This document shows positions 27,338 through 36,556 of a DNA stretch of 64,000 nucleotides, one piece after another (the first letter of the stretch is position 1; each line of letters opens with the position of its first letter). Both the position numbers and the translations under genes were made by a program. The notes under the pieces are model-generated. The model worked only from the letters and a program-made list of their open reading frames with translations, ran no database searches and was not told the origin of the DNA. The stretch covers positions 1,178,001 through 1,242,000 of the forward strand of contig NZ_RAPV01000001.1 in NCBI RefSeq assembly GCF_003610295.1. The letters run 5' to 3'. The stretch is from Paraburkholderia sp. BL23I1N1. GTDB lineage: Bacteria; Pseudomonadota; Gammaproteobacteria; Burkholderiales; Burkholderiaceae.

Positions 27338-28708
27338 ATGGCGACCGTTCAAGGAAGTCTGTTACTCGTTTATGCATTGATCGCCATCATCGCGCTGGTC
27401 GTGCTGATTGCGCGCTTCAAGACGAATCCGTTTATCACATTGATGATGGTGTCGGTGGCATTGGCGCTGGCCGTCGGCATGCCGGCGACGTCGATTCTCA
27501 AGTCGTTCGAAACCGGCGTGGGCGGCACGCTTGGCCACATTGCCATCGTGGTGGGGCTCGGTACGATGCTCGGCAAGATGATGGCCGAGTCGGGCGGCGC
27601 CGAACGTATCGCGCGTACGTTGATCAGCCTGTTCGGGCCGAAGAACGTGCATTGGGCGATGATGTGCATTGCGTTTCTCGTCGGCTTGCCAGTGTTTTTT
27701 GAAGTCGGTTTCGTGCTGCTGATTCCAATCGCCTTCAACGTCGCCCAGCGGACCGGAACGTCGATGATTCGTGTCGGCATTCCGATGGTGGCGGGTTTGT
27801 CCGTCGTGCACGGTCTGATTCCGCCGCACCCGGCGGCGTTGCTCGCGGTCACTGCATACAACGCGGATATCGGCCACACGATTTTCTACGCGCTGATCGT
27901 GGGTATTCCGACGGCGGCCGTTGCCGGTCCGTTGTTCTCAAAGCTGATCGCTCGCTTTGTCGTGCTCGACGGCGTCAATCCGATGGCGCAGCAGTTCATC
28001 GAACAGGACGCACAGCGTGCGCACAAGGAACTGCCGGGCTTCGGGATCACGTTGCTGACGGTGCTGTTGCCGGTACTGTTGATGCTGGTCGGCAGTTGGG
28101 CCGATGCGATCGTGCCGGCCAAATCGTCGCTGAACAATGCACTGCGTCTGATCGGGCACCCGGACATGGCGTTGTTGCTGGCCGTGCTGTTGAGCTTCTA
28201 CACGTTCGGCAAATCGCGCGGCTTTAACCGCGAGCAGATCCTCAAGTTCACCAACGAGTGTCTTGCACCGACGGCGAGTATCACGCTGGTGGTGGGAGCG
28301 GGCGCGGGCTTCGGGCGCATTCTGATCGATAGCGGTGCGTCGAAGGCGATCGTGGATGTCGCGACGGGCGCGCACGTGCCTCTGCTGATTCTCGCGTGGC
28401 TGGTGGCGGCGTTGATTCGCGTGGCGACCGGTTCGGCAACGGTAGCGATGGCGACGGCGGCCGGCATCATTGCGCCGATCGCCGCAGCGGCAGTAGGCAC
28501 GGTGGGCGGAGTGCGGCCCGAATTGCTGGTGCTGGCCACCGGCGCGGGTTCGCTCATTCTGTCGCATGTGAACGACGGCGGCTTCTGGCTGGTGAAGGAG
28601 TACTTCGGTATGACGGTGCCGCAAACCTTCAAGACGTGGACCGTTTGCGAAACGATTATTTCGGTGACTGCGCTGGTGTTGACGTTGGGGCTTTCGACCG
28701 TGATTTGA
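27338..28708 (+). CDS. GntP-family gluconate:H+ symporter-like permease
   Basis: A 456-residue integral membrane protein with about 12-14 hydrophobic segments. Family-typical regions include GGTLGHIAIVVGLGTMLGKM, GLSVVHGLIPPHPAA and LSHVNDGGFWLVKEYFGMTV. CAGGAG precedes the ATG at 27338. GntP proteins import gluconate or related sugar acids with protons. The SelA-like lyase nearby would fit an amino sugar acid such as D-glucosaminate; this is inferred. A terminator follows at 28723-28755, closing the module. Confidence 0.92.
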   Translation: MATVQGSLLLVYALIAIIALVVLIARFKTNPFITLMMVSVALALAVGMPATSILKSFETGVGGTLGHIAIVVGLGTMLGKMMAESGGAERIARTLISLFGPKNVHWAMMCIAFLVGLPVFFEVGFVLLIPIAFNVAQRTGTSMIRVGIPMVAGLSVVHGLIPPHPAALLAVTAYNADIGHTIFYALIVGIPTAAVAGPLFSKLIARFVVLDGVNPMAQQFIEQDAQRAHKELPGFGITLLTVLLPVLLMLVGSWADAIVPAKSSLNNALRLIGHPDMALLLAVLLSFYTFGKSRGFNREQILKFTNECLAPTASITLVVGAGAGFGRILIDSGASKAIVDVATGAHVPLLILAWLVAALIRVATGSATVAMATAAGIIAPIAAAAVGTVGGVRPELLVLATGAGSLILSHVNDGGFWLVKEYFGMTVPQTFKTWTVCETIISVTALVLTLGLSTVI

Positions 28709-28722
28709 GCGGGGAAGTTTTG

Positions 28723-28755
28723 TCGCGGCGTGTCTTGAGGACGCGCCGCGATTTT
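28723..28755 (+). terminator. Rho-independent terminator after the GntP permease gene
   Basis: A 12-bp stem TCGCGGCGTGTC / GACGCGCCGCGA with one G-U-type pair and the loop TTGAG, followed by TTTT. It starts 15 bases after the permease stop. Confidence 0.75.
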
Positions 28756-28855
28756 GCATTGCGCAGGTATTCGCGCGACTATCGCCGCGATCCTCCGGCT
28801 ATAGAAGGCGCGATAATCTGCGCACGCCGAAGCGCAAGCGTTGTCTTGATGAGGT

Positions 28856-29686
28856 TCAACGCGGCTGCGAGATAAACGCCGCAATTGCCTCGTTCAACGC
28901 ATCTGGCGCATCGCGATGCGGCGAGTGTCCACACGCATCGAGCTTCACCAACTGCGCATGCTTCACACGTTCACCGATCGTATCGATCTGCGCCATCGTG
29001 CCGTAGTTGTCGTCGTGGCCTTGCACCGCGAGCAGAGGTTGCTTGATGGCCGCCAGTTCATCGACGATGCGCGATTCCCGGAATGCCGGATTCAACCAGA
29101 TATCGTTCCAGCCATAGAACGCGGAATCGACGTCGGCATGATAGCGGGCGAGCTTACTGCGCAGATCCGTGGTTTCGTAGAGCACTTTGGTCTGCGCGAT
29201 GCTATCCACCGAGATATCTTCGACGAAGACATGCGGCGCGATTGCAACCGCACCCGCCAATTCATCCGGATACAGCGCCGCGTAGAGGAGTGTGATTGAG
29301 CCACCGTCGCTATGGCCGATCACCCACATGCGCCTGCGTTCCTGCACGCCGATACCGAGCGCGTCGAACAAAGCGGGCAGGATATCGCGCGCTTGTGCGG
29401 TCAAGAAATCGACTGGCCATTTGACCTCGTGCTCACGCGGTGTGGAGAGTCCGTAACCAGGTCGGGAATAGACGAGACCACGCATGCCAAGACGCTCGCA
29501 CAAAACCTGCGGCCAGTCGCGCCACATTGCAATCGATCCGAGTCCTTCATGCAGGAACACGGCGATCGGTGCATTGGCCGCCGCTTCGTTGACCCAACGA
29601 TATTCGATACGCAACGGCCCATGCGATGCCGTTGCGGGCAGTTCTGCAAAGTTGCTAACAACGGCCGTGGCTATGGGATTCTGCAT
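28856..29686 (-). CDS. Alpha/beta hydrolase of the box cluster
   Basis: A 276-residue alpha/beta hydrolase. The oxyanion region is FLHEGLGSIAMW, the nucleophile elbow GHSDGGS carries the serine, and the C-terminal histidine is in DACGHSPHRDAP; an aspartate lies in the preceding loop (VQGHDDNYG). AAGGTG lies before the ATG at 29686. It follows the benzoate-CoA ligase by 8 bases on the same strand, so it belongs to the benzoate operon. A thioesterase that rescues CoA from dead-end aromatic thioesters, or a lactonase, is possible. The substrate is not known. Confidence 0.85.
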   Translation of the reverse strand: MQNPIATAVVSNFAELPATASHGPLRIEYRWVNEAAANAPIAVFLHEGLGSIAMWRDWPQVLCERLGMRGLVYSRPGYGLSTPREHEVKWPVDFLTAQARDILPALFDALGIGVQERRRMWVIGHSDGGSITLLYAALYPDELAGAVAIAPHVFVEDISVDSIAQTKVLYETTDLRSKLARYHADVDSAFYGWNDIWLNPAFRESRIVDELAAIKQPLLAVQGHDDNYGTMAQIDTIGERVKHAQLVKLDACGHSPHRDAPDALNEAIAAFISQPR

Positions 29687-29694
29687 GGATCACC

Positions 29695-31287
29695 TTATGA
29701 CTGTTCGCGCAGTTTGAAGCGTTGAATTTTGCCGGTAGCGGTTTTCGGCAAATCGTCGACGAACAGGATGTCGCGTGGATACTTATGCGGCGCGAGCCGT
29801 TCCTTGACGAAAGCCTTCAGCTCCTCCGCGAGTATCTCAGACGGCGCGACTTCACGCTTCAGCACTACGAACGCACGGGTCTTGACGAGACCGCCGTGAT
29901 CGACACCGACCACCGCCGCTTCCAGCACCGCCTCGTGCTGCACCAGAACCATTTCCACTTCGACAGGCGATACGTACTGGCCGCTCACTTTCAGCATGTC
30001 GTCGCTGCGACCCGCATACACGTAGCAGCCGTTCGCGAGACGGCGGTATTTGTCGCCGCTGCGAATCCATTCGCCGAGGAACGTCGCGCGCGATTTCTCG
30101 CGATTGCTCCAGTACATGAGTGCCGCGCTCGGTCCTTTGATATACAGATCGCCCACTTCATCGTCGGGCACCGTGTGGCCCGCTTCGTCGCGCAGTTCGA
30201 CCTCATAGCCGGGTACGGGGCGACCCGTGGTGCCGTATTCGACCGCGCCCGCGCGATTCGACAGGAAGATATGCAGCATCTCGGTCGAGCCGATGCCGTC
30301 GAGAATCTCGCAACCGAAGTGCGCAGTAAAGCGCTCGCCGATTTCGCGCGGCAGCGCTTCGCCCGCCGACGTGCACACGCGCATCGCGACATCAGCGCGC
30401 GTGGGCAGGTTGGGTGAAACGAGCATGCTCGCGTAAAGCGTCGGCACGCCGTAGAAAATGGTCGGGCGATGCCGCACGAGGCGCGTGAAAATGGCGTCGG
30501 CGGTGGGACGCTCTGCCATCAACACGGCCGTAGCGCCGACTGAAAGCGGGAAGGTCAGACCATTGCCCAGACCATAGGCAAAGAACAATTTGGCCGCCGA
30601 GAACACCACATCGCTTTCGACGATGCCAAGAACCGGCTTCGCGTACAACTCGGCAGTCCAGTAGAGATTCGCGTGCGTGTGGACCGTGCCTTTCGGCTTG
30701 CCGGTCGAACCTGACGAATACAGCCAGAACGCGATATCGTCGCAACCTGTTGTTTGCGCCTTGACGGCCGGCGTGGCCGCATCGATCAGATCTTTAAGCA
30801 ACGGCGCCGTCGAAGGCTCGCCTTCAGGTGGCTGCGAAACGATCAATTGGCAACCGTCGTGTTCGGCGCTATCCATCGCCTGCGTGACATTCGGCAGCAA
30901 TGCGCCCGATGCGATCACGGCGCGCGCGTGGCTGTGCGTGAGCATGTACACGTAGTCGGCAGCGGTGAGCAGCGTGTTCGCGACGACCGGCACGACGCCC
31001 GCATGGAGCGCGCCAAGAAAGGCGACGGGCAACTCGACGGTATCGAGCATCACCAGTAGCACGCGCTCTTCCGGATGCACGCCGAGTGTGCGCAATGCGC
31101 TCGCGAAGCGCCGGGCGCGGTCTTCGAGTTCGCCGTAAGTGGTGCTGCCGGTGTCGTCGATATAGGCGGTTTTGCCGGCGCGCGACTCATTCAGGTGAAA
31201 CAGGTACGCCGCGAAATTGAATACCGCGGGCGGCGGTTCGACCGTCGCGGCGGGCTGACTCGCAGCCGGTTCCAGCAGGGCTTCCAT
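29695..31287 (-). CDS. bclA: Benzoate-CoA ligase
   Basis: A 530-residue ANL-superfamily ligase. The ATP-binding P-loop is YSSGSTGKPKGTVHTH, followed by the A5 region GIGSTEMLHIF and the C-terminal catalytic lysine in PKTATGKIQRFKL. The overall sequence matches the benzoate-CoA ligases of aerobic box pathways. It forms benzoyl-CoA from benzoate, ATP and CoA in the cytoplasm, the entry step for BoxAB. GGAGGAG stands directly before the ATG at 31287. It sits between boxD and an alpha/beta hydrolase gene, opposite to boxRCBA. 2-Aminobenzoate or fluorobenzoates may be side substrates; this is family knowledge. Confidence 0.93.
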   Translation of the reverse strand: MEALLEPAASQPAATVEPPPAVFNFAAYLFHLNESRAGKTAYIDDTGSTTYGELEDRARRFASALRTLGVHPEERVLLVMLDTVELPVAFLGALHAGVVPVVANTLLTAADYVYMLTHSHARAVIASGALLPNVTQAMDSAEHDGCQLIVSQPPEGEPSTAPLLKDLIDAATPAVKAQTTGCDDIAFWLYSSGSTGKPKGTVHTHANLYWTAELYAKPVLGIVESDVVFSAAKLFFAYGLGNGLTFPLSVGATAVLMAERPTADAIFTRLVRHRPTIFYGVPTLYASMLVSPNLPTRADVAMRVCTSAGEALPREIGERFTAHFGCEILDGIGSTEMLHIFLSNRAGAVEYGTTGRPVPGYEVELRDEAGHTVPDDEVGDLYIKGPSAALMYWSNREKSRATFLGEWIRSGDKYRRLANGCYVYAGRSDDMLKVSGQYVSPVEVEMVLVQHEAVLEAAVVGVDHGGLVKTRAFVVLKREVAPSEILAEELKAFVKERLAPHKYPRDILFVDDLPKTATGKIQRFKLREQS

Positions 31288-31384
31288 ATGTCTCCTCCAT
31301 CGGGTGGGGGCGGTCCGGCGGTTATGTGCTCATGATCCGCTCGATGCTTACTGTCTTCGTTTGCTTGCTGCCTGTCTTGTGCCG

Positions 31385-32983
31385 TTACCCTGCGGGCAAA
31401 TACGTGTTTTGCGTCAATGCGTCGATTGCGGCGCTCGATGCCTGAACGGCCGAGCGCCTGTGATAGAAACCCAGTGCACGCAGGCCGCCGAGTTCTTCGC
31501 CGCCACCCGCGCGGCCGGGCCCGCCATGCAGCGACATCGGCATCACGTTGCCGTGGCCGGTCTGACTCTGCTGCACGGAAGGTGAGATCGCGTGGACACG
31601 TCCATGCGAATCGGCGAGTTCCAGCGCGAGCTTGCCGAGATGCGCCTCGTCGTTCGAATAGATCGACGCGACGAGCGAGCCCTGGCTGCGTCGTGCGAGT
31701 GCAATTGCATGCGCTTCGGGAAGGGTGTCGTTTGTTGAAGCCGAGACGCGATACGGCGCTACCGTTGCCACCGGCCCAAACACTTCCACGTCGTGCAGCA
31801 GCGTCGCGCTATCGGGATCGTTGACCACGAACAGATGCGGCGCGATGCAAGCCGCAATCGTTGCGTCCGCATCGATAAGCGGCGCCGCCGAGCCGTCGTA
31901 CGCGAGCGCCGCTTCCTCGCGCAACGCGGCGATGCCGGCCTGCACGTTCTCGTACTGCTCTCGGCTCACGAGCGAACCCATCCGCACACTCTCGTTGCGC
32001 GGATTGCCGACGGTTATCTTCGCGAGCCTCGCTTTCAGTGCTTCCAGCACCGCTTCGAGCGATGCTTCCGGCACGAACGCGCGGCGGATCGCCGTGCATT
32101 TCTGACCGGACTTCACGGTCATTTCGCGCACCACCTCCTTGATAAACAGGTCGAAGGCGGGGGTATCGGGTGTCGCGTCGGCACAGAGAATGGCGCTGTT
32201 GAGACTGTCGGCTTCGACATTCAGACGCGCGCCGCGCTCGACGAAAGCCGGATGCGCACGCAATGTCGAGGCGGTTTGCGCGGAGCCGGTGAACGACACC
32301 ACGTCGAATGTCTGAATCTGATCGAGCAGACCCGCGGAACTGCCGCAGATGACGGACAAGGCACCGGCCGGAAGCATGCCTGCGTCGACTACATCGGCAA
32401 CCATGCGTTGCGTAAGCCACGCCGTGGCCGTGGCGGGCTTGATGATGACGGGCACGCCGGATAACAGCGCGGGCGCGGCTTTCTCCCACAAGCCCCACGA
32501 CGGAAAATTGAAAGCGTTGATGAAGAGCGCGACACCGCGTGTCGGCGTGAGCACGTGCTGCACGTTGAACGATTGATCCTTGCTCAACGATACGGCGTTG
32601 CCGTCGCGCAGCGCATGCACGTCGCCGAGCGACGCGCCGAGTTTCGCGTAGTACGAGAGCGTGAAAATTCCCCCGTCGATGTCGACCGCCGAATCATTGC
32701 GCGTGGTGCCCGAGTTCGCGGTCGAGATCGCGTAGTAGTCCTCGCGTTTCGCGTGCAGCAGTTTGACGATCTCGGCAAGACGGGCGGCGCGCTGTGCGTA
32801 GGTCAGCGCGCGCAAGGCAGCGCCGCCTTCTTCTCGAGCGAAGCCAAATGCGTGGGCGAGATCGAGGCCCTGGCTCGACACGCGCACGAGCGCTTCGCCA
32901 GTGATCGGGTCGGTGAGCGTCACGCCTTCACCGCCGCCCGCGACCCACTGGCCTGCAACGTAGTTTTTCAATAGTTCGGTCAT
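31385..32983 (-). CDS. boxD: 3,4-dehydroadipyl-CoA semialdehyde dehydrogenase, BoxD
   Basis: A 532-residue aldehyde dehydrogenase starting MTELLKNYVAGQWVAGGGEG. The motifs FINAFNFPSWGLWEKAAPAL, SFTGSAQTASTLRAH, and the catalytic cysteine in MTVKSGQKCTAIRRAF are visible, along with LHGGPGRAGGGEELGG near the end. This is the BoxD/PaaZ-N type. It oxidises 3,4-dehydroadipyl-CoA semialdehyde, made by BoxC, to the acid with NADP+. The start at 32983 was chosen for homology. It lies between the DUF4863 gene and the ligase, all on the minus strand, as in other Burkholderiaceae box clusters. Confidence 0.93.
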   Translation of the reverse strand: MTELLKNYVAGQWVAGGGEGVTLTDPITGEALVRVSSQGLDLAHAFGFAREEGGAALRALTYAQRAARLAEIVKLLHAKREDYYAISTANSGTTRNDSAVDIDGGIFTLSYYAKLGASLGDVHALRDGNAVSLSKDQSFNVQHVLTPTRGVALFINAFNFPSWGLWEKAAPALLSGVPVIIKPATATAWLTQRMVADVVDAGMLPAGALSVICGSSAGLLDQIQTFDVVSFTGSAQTASTLRAHPAFVERGARLNVEADSLNSAILCADATPDTPAFDLFIKEVVREMTVKSGQKCTAIRRAFVPEASLEAVLEALKARLAKITVGNPRNESVRMGSLVSREQYENVQAGIAALREEAALAYDGSAAPLIDADATIAACIAPHLFVVNDPDSATLLHDVEVFGPVATVAPYRVSASTNDTLPEAHAIALARRSQGSLVASIYSNDEAHLGKLALELADSHGRVHAISPSVQQSQTGHGNVMPMSLHGGPGRAGGGEELGGLRALGFYHRRSAVQASSAAIDALTQNTYLPAG

Positions 32984-32991
32984 GGCGAGTC

Positions 32992-33471
32992 TCAGGCGGA
33001 AGGTGGGGTGGCGGTGAATTCGATCGCGCCTTGCGGCAGGAGATACAGCACGAGCGCCTGCCCATTCGCGACGGTTGGGCGATGCGCGCTGCCGGGACCG
33101 TACACGCACCAGCCGGCCGGATGACCGTCGAAGGTGGCGCCTTCGGTGAGCGGCATGATCAGATCGATTTCGCCGTTCGGGTGAACGTGATGCGGACCGG
33201 CAATATCCTTCATATCGACCACGTCGACGGAAAAACCGTGGGTATCCGGCAATGCCTTGAAGATGCGGCCATAACGAATGCCGCCGCCTTCACGGTTGCA
33301 CAGCCAGCCTTCGGCTACGCCCGTGCGGCAGGCATCCGTCAGATCGCGGAAGGTAGCGCTATCGGCGGGATAGGTGTCGTTGAGCCACGTGGCCAGCGTG
33401 CCGTCGAGCGGCCGCCCGGCGAGTTGCTCGGTCACGCCCGCAATCAGGCGTTGAAAGTCATGTGGGGACAT
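32992..33471 (-). CDS. DUF4863 family protein, cupin-like
   Basis: A 159-residue protein. Its C-terminal half has a cupin-like metal-site pattern: HHVHPNGEIDLIMPL, then GWCVYGPGSAHRPTV. GGAGG at 5 bases decides the ATG at 33471. It is the first gene of the minus-strand box operon and is divergent from boxR. DUF4863 includes, to my recollection, 4-hydroxylaminobenzoate lyase (PnbB). Its steady presence in box clusters suggests handling of a substituted benzoate or benzoyl-CoA side product. The assignment to the family is good; the reaction here is open. Confidence 0.75.
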   Translation of the reverse strand: MSPHDFQRLIAGVTEQLAGRPLDGTLATWLNDTYPADSATFRDLTDACRTGVAEGWLCNREGGGIRYGRIFKALPDTHGFSVDVVDMKDIAGPHHVHPNGEIDLIMPLTEGATFDGHPAGWCVYGPGSAHRPTVANGQALVLYLLPQGAIEFTATPPSA

Positions 33472-33565
33472 GCGAGCCTCCTTATCGGCACGCGCACGCA
33501 CGTTAGTTCATGCGTGTCGCCGCACCATTTCCGTAACGCTGCCGAAAAACCTCGACAGCGTTTGT

Positions 33566-33578
33566 TATTGGACCAATA
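33566..33578. promoter_or_regulatory. Palindrome between boxR and the boxD-side operon
   Basis: TATTGGACCAATA is a perfect palindrome with a central A in the 184-bp divergent gap (33472-33655). Downstream, TATAGT at 33620-33625 is a plausible -10 for boxR, 17 bases after a weak TTCACT -35. The palindrome could be an operator or part of the opposite promoter; this is inferred. Confidence 0.35.
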
Positions 33579-33655
33579 TTTGGCGAAAATTAACCGTTCA
33601 CTCTGTACCTGTCAAGCACTATAGTACATGTAACGTATTCGAGAGGCAGTTAAAC

Positions 33656-34663
33656 ATGAACCGAAATTACACTTCCACGCCTCTGGACGATCCTGCCGAC
33701 GAGGACGCAAGCCGCGCCGCGGGCCGGGCTGATAGCGGAGCCGACCGTGCGGCGGAGCGCGGCGGCGAGCGCGAGGAGCGCGATCCGTTTCTGACGGCGA
33801 TGGGCGATCGCGTGCGTCTGTTGCGTGCGCGTCGGGGCATGACGCGCAAGACGCTGGCGACTGAAACCGGTTTGTCGGAGCGTCATCTGGCCAATCTGGA
33901 ATCGGGTGTGGGCAATGCGTCGGTGCTGGTGCTGCGGCAGATCGCGGCAACGCTGAATTGCTCGCTGGCTGAAGTGATCGGCGACGAAACCACCGCGTCC
34001 GCCGAGTGGCTGCTGATCCGCGAACTGCTGCAAGGGCGCGACCAGGCGGCGCTGCAGCGCGCCCGTGTGGCGCTCGCCGAAATGTTCGCGCAAGCGCCGC
34101 GCGACCCGCATCGCAAGGACCGGATCGCGCTGATCGGCTTGCGCGGAGCCGGCAAGTCGACCTTTGGACGGATGCTGGCGCAGGAGCGCAAAGTGCCGTT
34201 CGTCGAACTCACGCGCGTCATCGAACAACTCGCCGGCTGCCCGCCGTCGGAGATTCATTCCCTCTACGGCGCGAGCGCGTACCGGCGCTATGAACACCGG
34301 GCGCTCGAGGCGGTGATTCAGGAGCACGAGCGCGCCGTGATTGCCTCGCCGGGCGGGCTGGTGTCGGAGTCGGGCACCTTTAACGCGCTGCTGTCGCACT
34401 GCTTTACCGTATGGCTGCAAGCCACGCCGGAGGAGCATATGCGCCGTGTCGTCGCGCAAGGCGACTTGCGGCCGATGTCCGGCAACAAGGAAGCGATGGA
34501 CGACCTCAAGCGCATCCTGGCGGGGCGCAGCGAGCTATACGGCCGCGCCGATATGACCTTCGACACCAGCGAAAAAACCTTGGCCGACGCCTACTTGCAG
34601 CTGCGTGACCGGCTTGCCGCAAGGCTCGCGGCCGAATCGCCGGACGACGCAAGAGTGAGCTGA
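33656..34663 (+). CDS. boxR: BoxR-type regulator: XRE helix-turn-helix fused to a shikimate kinase-like domain
   Basis: A 335-residue regulator. After a polar, low-complexity N-terminus (about 45 residues), an XRE helix-turn-helix lies at about 50-110 (MTRKTLATETGLSERHLANL). A shikimate kinase-like domain follows, with P-loop GLRGAGKST at 161-169. This layout is that of BzdR/BoxR, which repress benzoate degradation and respond to benzoyl-CoA. The ATG at 33656 follows a GAGAGGCAG site. It lies between the divergent boxD-side operon and boxCBA, so it is well placed to control both. The kinase-like domain is thought to bind benzoyl-CoA and not to phosphorylate shikimate. Confidence 0.92.
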   Translation: MNRNYTSTPLDDPADEDASRAAGRADSGADRAAERGGEREERDPFLTAMGDRVRLLRARRGMTRKTLATETGLSERHLANLESGVGNASVLVLRQIAATLNCSLAEVIGDETTASAEWLLIRELLQGRDQAALQRARVALAEMFAQAPRDPHRKDRIALIGLRGAGKSTFGRMLAQERKVPFVELTRVIEQLAGCPPSEIHSLYGASAYRRYEHRALEAVIQEHERAVIASPGGLVSESGTFNALLSHCFTVWLQATPEEHMRRVVAQGDLRPMSGNKEAMDDLKRILAGRSELYGRADMTFDTSEKTLADAYLQLRDRLAARLAAESPDDARVS

Positions 34664-34697
34664 ACTGCAGGGCGGGCTCAGGGTTTACTATAAAACA

Positions 34698-34760
34698 TGC
34701 ATTAAAGTGCTTTACACCGTGGTGACGATGCACTATTGTTCAAAAAACAATTTTTGCATC
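34698..34760 (+). promoter_or_regulatory. boxC promoter with TGCA motifs (candidate BoxR operator)
   Basis: A sigma70-like promoter is visible: -35 TTTACA (34711-34716), a 17-base spacer and -10 TATTGT (34734-34739). TGCA occurs at 34698-34701, 34729-34732 and 34755-34758; the last two are arms of GATGCA...TGCATC. One lies in the spacer and one just past the start point, a repressor-like layout. BoxR/BzdR operators are, as I recall, built around TGCA. Binding is inferred. Confidence 0.55.
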
Positions 34761-34786
34761 GTCCAGGTCCAGTCAGGAGACGCCCC

Positions 34787-36457
34787 ATGTCCACAGCAGA
34801 AATCGCAGTCGCGCCGGTCGATTACCGCACCGATCCCTCGCAGTACAAGCATTGGAAGCTGAGTTTCAACGGTCCTGTTGCGACCCTCGGCATCGATATC
34901 GCCGAGGACGGCGGCATCCGTGACGGCTACAAGCTGAAGCTGAATTCGTACGACCTTGGCGTCGACATCGAATTGCACGACGCGATACAGCGCATTCGCT
35001 TCGAGCATCCCGAAGTCAAAACCGTGGTGCTGACGAGCCTGAAGGACCGCGTGTTCTGCTCGGGCGCGAACATCTTCATGCTGGGCCTGTCCACGCATGC
35101 GTGGAAGGTCAACTTCTGCAAGTTCACTAATGAAACGCGCAACGGTCTCGAAGACTCGTCGCGTCATTCAGGGCTGAAGTTTCTCGCTGCCGTGAACGGC
35201 GCGTGCGCCGGCGGCGGTTACGAACTCGCGCTCGCTTGCGACGAAATCTATCTGGTGGATGATCGCTCGTCGTCGGTATCGCTGCCGGAAGTGCCGCTGC
35301 TGGGCGTGCTGCCGGGTACCGGCGGCCTCACGCGCGTTACCGATAAGCGCAAGGTGCGTCACGATCGCGCCGACATCTTCTGCACGGTGGTGGAAGGCGT
35401 TCGTGGCGAGCGGGCGAAAGCATGGCGTCTCGTGGATGAAGTCGTGAAGCCGAATCAGTTCGATCAGACGATTCAGGCACGCGCGCTCGAACTTGCCGAG
35501 CAAAGCGATCGTCCGTCGGATGCGCAAGGCGTGATGCTCACGCGTATCGAACGCACCAATCGCGAAGACGGCCTGACCTATAAAACGCTCGACGTCACGA
35601 TCGATCGTGCGAAGCGCATCGCCACCTTCACCGCGAAAGCGCCGCAAGCGGGACAACCCATGGAGATCGACGCGATCGTCGCCGCCGGCACGAACTGGTG
35701 GCCGCTGCAGTTCGCCCGCGAACTCGACGACGCGATTCTGTCGATGCGGACCAACGAGCTCGACGTCGGCACTTGGGTCTTCAAGACCGAAGGCGACGCC
35801 CGCAACCTGCTCGCCGCCGACGCTACGCTGATGCAGCACAAGGATCACTGGTTCGTGCGCGAGACCATTGGCCTCTTGCGTCGCACGTTGGCGCGTATCG
35901 ACGTGTCGTCGCGTTCGCTGTTCGCGCTGATCGAGCCGGGCTCGTGCTTTGCCGGCACCTTTGCGGAACTCGCGTTCGCTGCTGACCGTAGCTATATGGC
36001 GGCACTGCCGAGCAACGAAGACGAAGAGCCGGCGATCACGCCGTCGGAAGTCAACTTCGGCCTCTATCCGATGGTGACGCATCAATCGCGCCTCGCTCGC
36101 CGCTTCTATGAAGAAGCCGAACCGCTCGACGCGGTGCGCTCGAAAATCGGCCAGGCGATCAAGCCTGTTGAAGCAGAGCGCCTGGGTCTCGTGACCGCGT
36201 CGCCCGACGATATAGATTGGGCCGACGAAATCCGCATCGCGCTCGAAGAACGCGCGGCCATGTCGCCGGATGCATTGACCGGACTGGAAGCGAATCTGCG
36301 TTTCAACGGCCCTGAAACGATGGAGACGCGGATTTTCGGGCGTCTCACTGCCTGGCAGAACTGGATTTTCAACCGGCCGAACGCAGTGGGCGAGAAGGGC
36401 GCGCTCAAGGTGTACGGCAAGGGCAGCAAGGCGCAATTCGACGTCTCGCGTGTTTGA
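34787..36457 (+). CDS. boxC: 2,3-epoxybenzoyl-CoA dihydrolase, BoxC
   Basis: A 556-residue crotonase-type enzyme, about the family's usual length. The N-terminal crotonase fold has SLKDRVFCSGANIFMLGLST, then AAVNGACAGGGYELALACDE and PLLGVLPGTGGLTRV. The large C-terminal extension is specific to BoxC. It opens the ring of 2,3-epoxybenzoyl-CoA with two waters to 3,4-dehydroadipyl-CoA semialdehyde and formate. AGGAGA lies before the ATG at 34787. It is the first gene of boxCBA, with boxB 100 bases downstream. Expression is probably controlled from the TGCA-containing promoter just upstream. Confidence 0.95.
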   Translation: MSTAEIAVAPVDYRTDPSQYKHWKLSFNGPVATLGIDIAEDGGIRDGYKLKLNSYDLGVDIELHDAIQRIRFEHPEVKTVVLTSLKDRVFCSGANIFMLGLSTHAWKVNFCKFTNETRNGLEDSSRHSGLKFLAAVNGACAGGGYELALACDEIYLVDDRSSSVSLPEVPLLGVLPGTGGLTRVTDKRKVRHDRADIFCTVVEGVRGERAKAWRLVDEVVKPNQFDQTIQARALELAEQSDRPSDAQGVMLTRIERTNREDGLTYKTLDVTIDRAKRIATFTAKAPQAGQPMEIDAIVAAGTNWWPLQFARELDDAILSMRTNELDVGTWVFKTEGDARNLLAADATLMQHKDHWFVRETIGLLRRTLARIDVSSRSLFALIEPGSCFAGTFAELAFAADRSYMAALPSNEDEEPAITPSEVNFGLYPMVTHQSRLARRFYEEAEPLDAVRSKIGQAIKPVEAERLGLVTASPDDIDWADEIRIALEERAAMSPDALTGLEANLRFNGPETMETRIFGRLTAWQNWIFNRPNAVGEKGALKVYGKGSKAQFDVSRV

Positions 36458-36556
36458 TTCTTCTCGACGCGGCGCGCTAAATAGCTGAAAGCAGCGCCGC
36501 CTGCCCGATACGTGCCTCTCATCCGCAAGCTCTGTATTCCGACCAAGGAACCGACC

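Noticed and set aside
33470..33655. N-terminal extension of BoxR by 62 codons
   Set aside because: It overlaps the divergent DUF4863 start and the promoter region; the ATG at 33656 has a good ribosome site.
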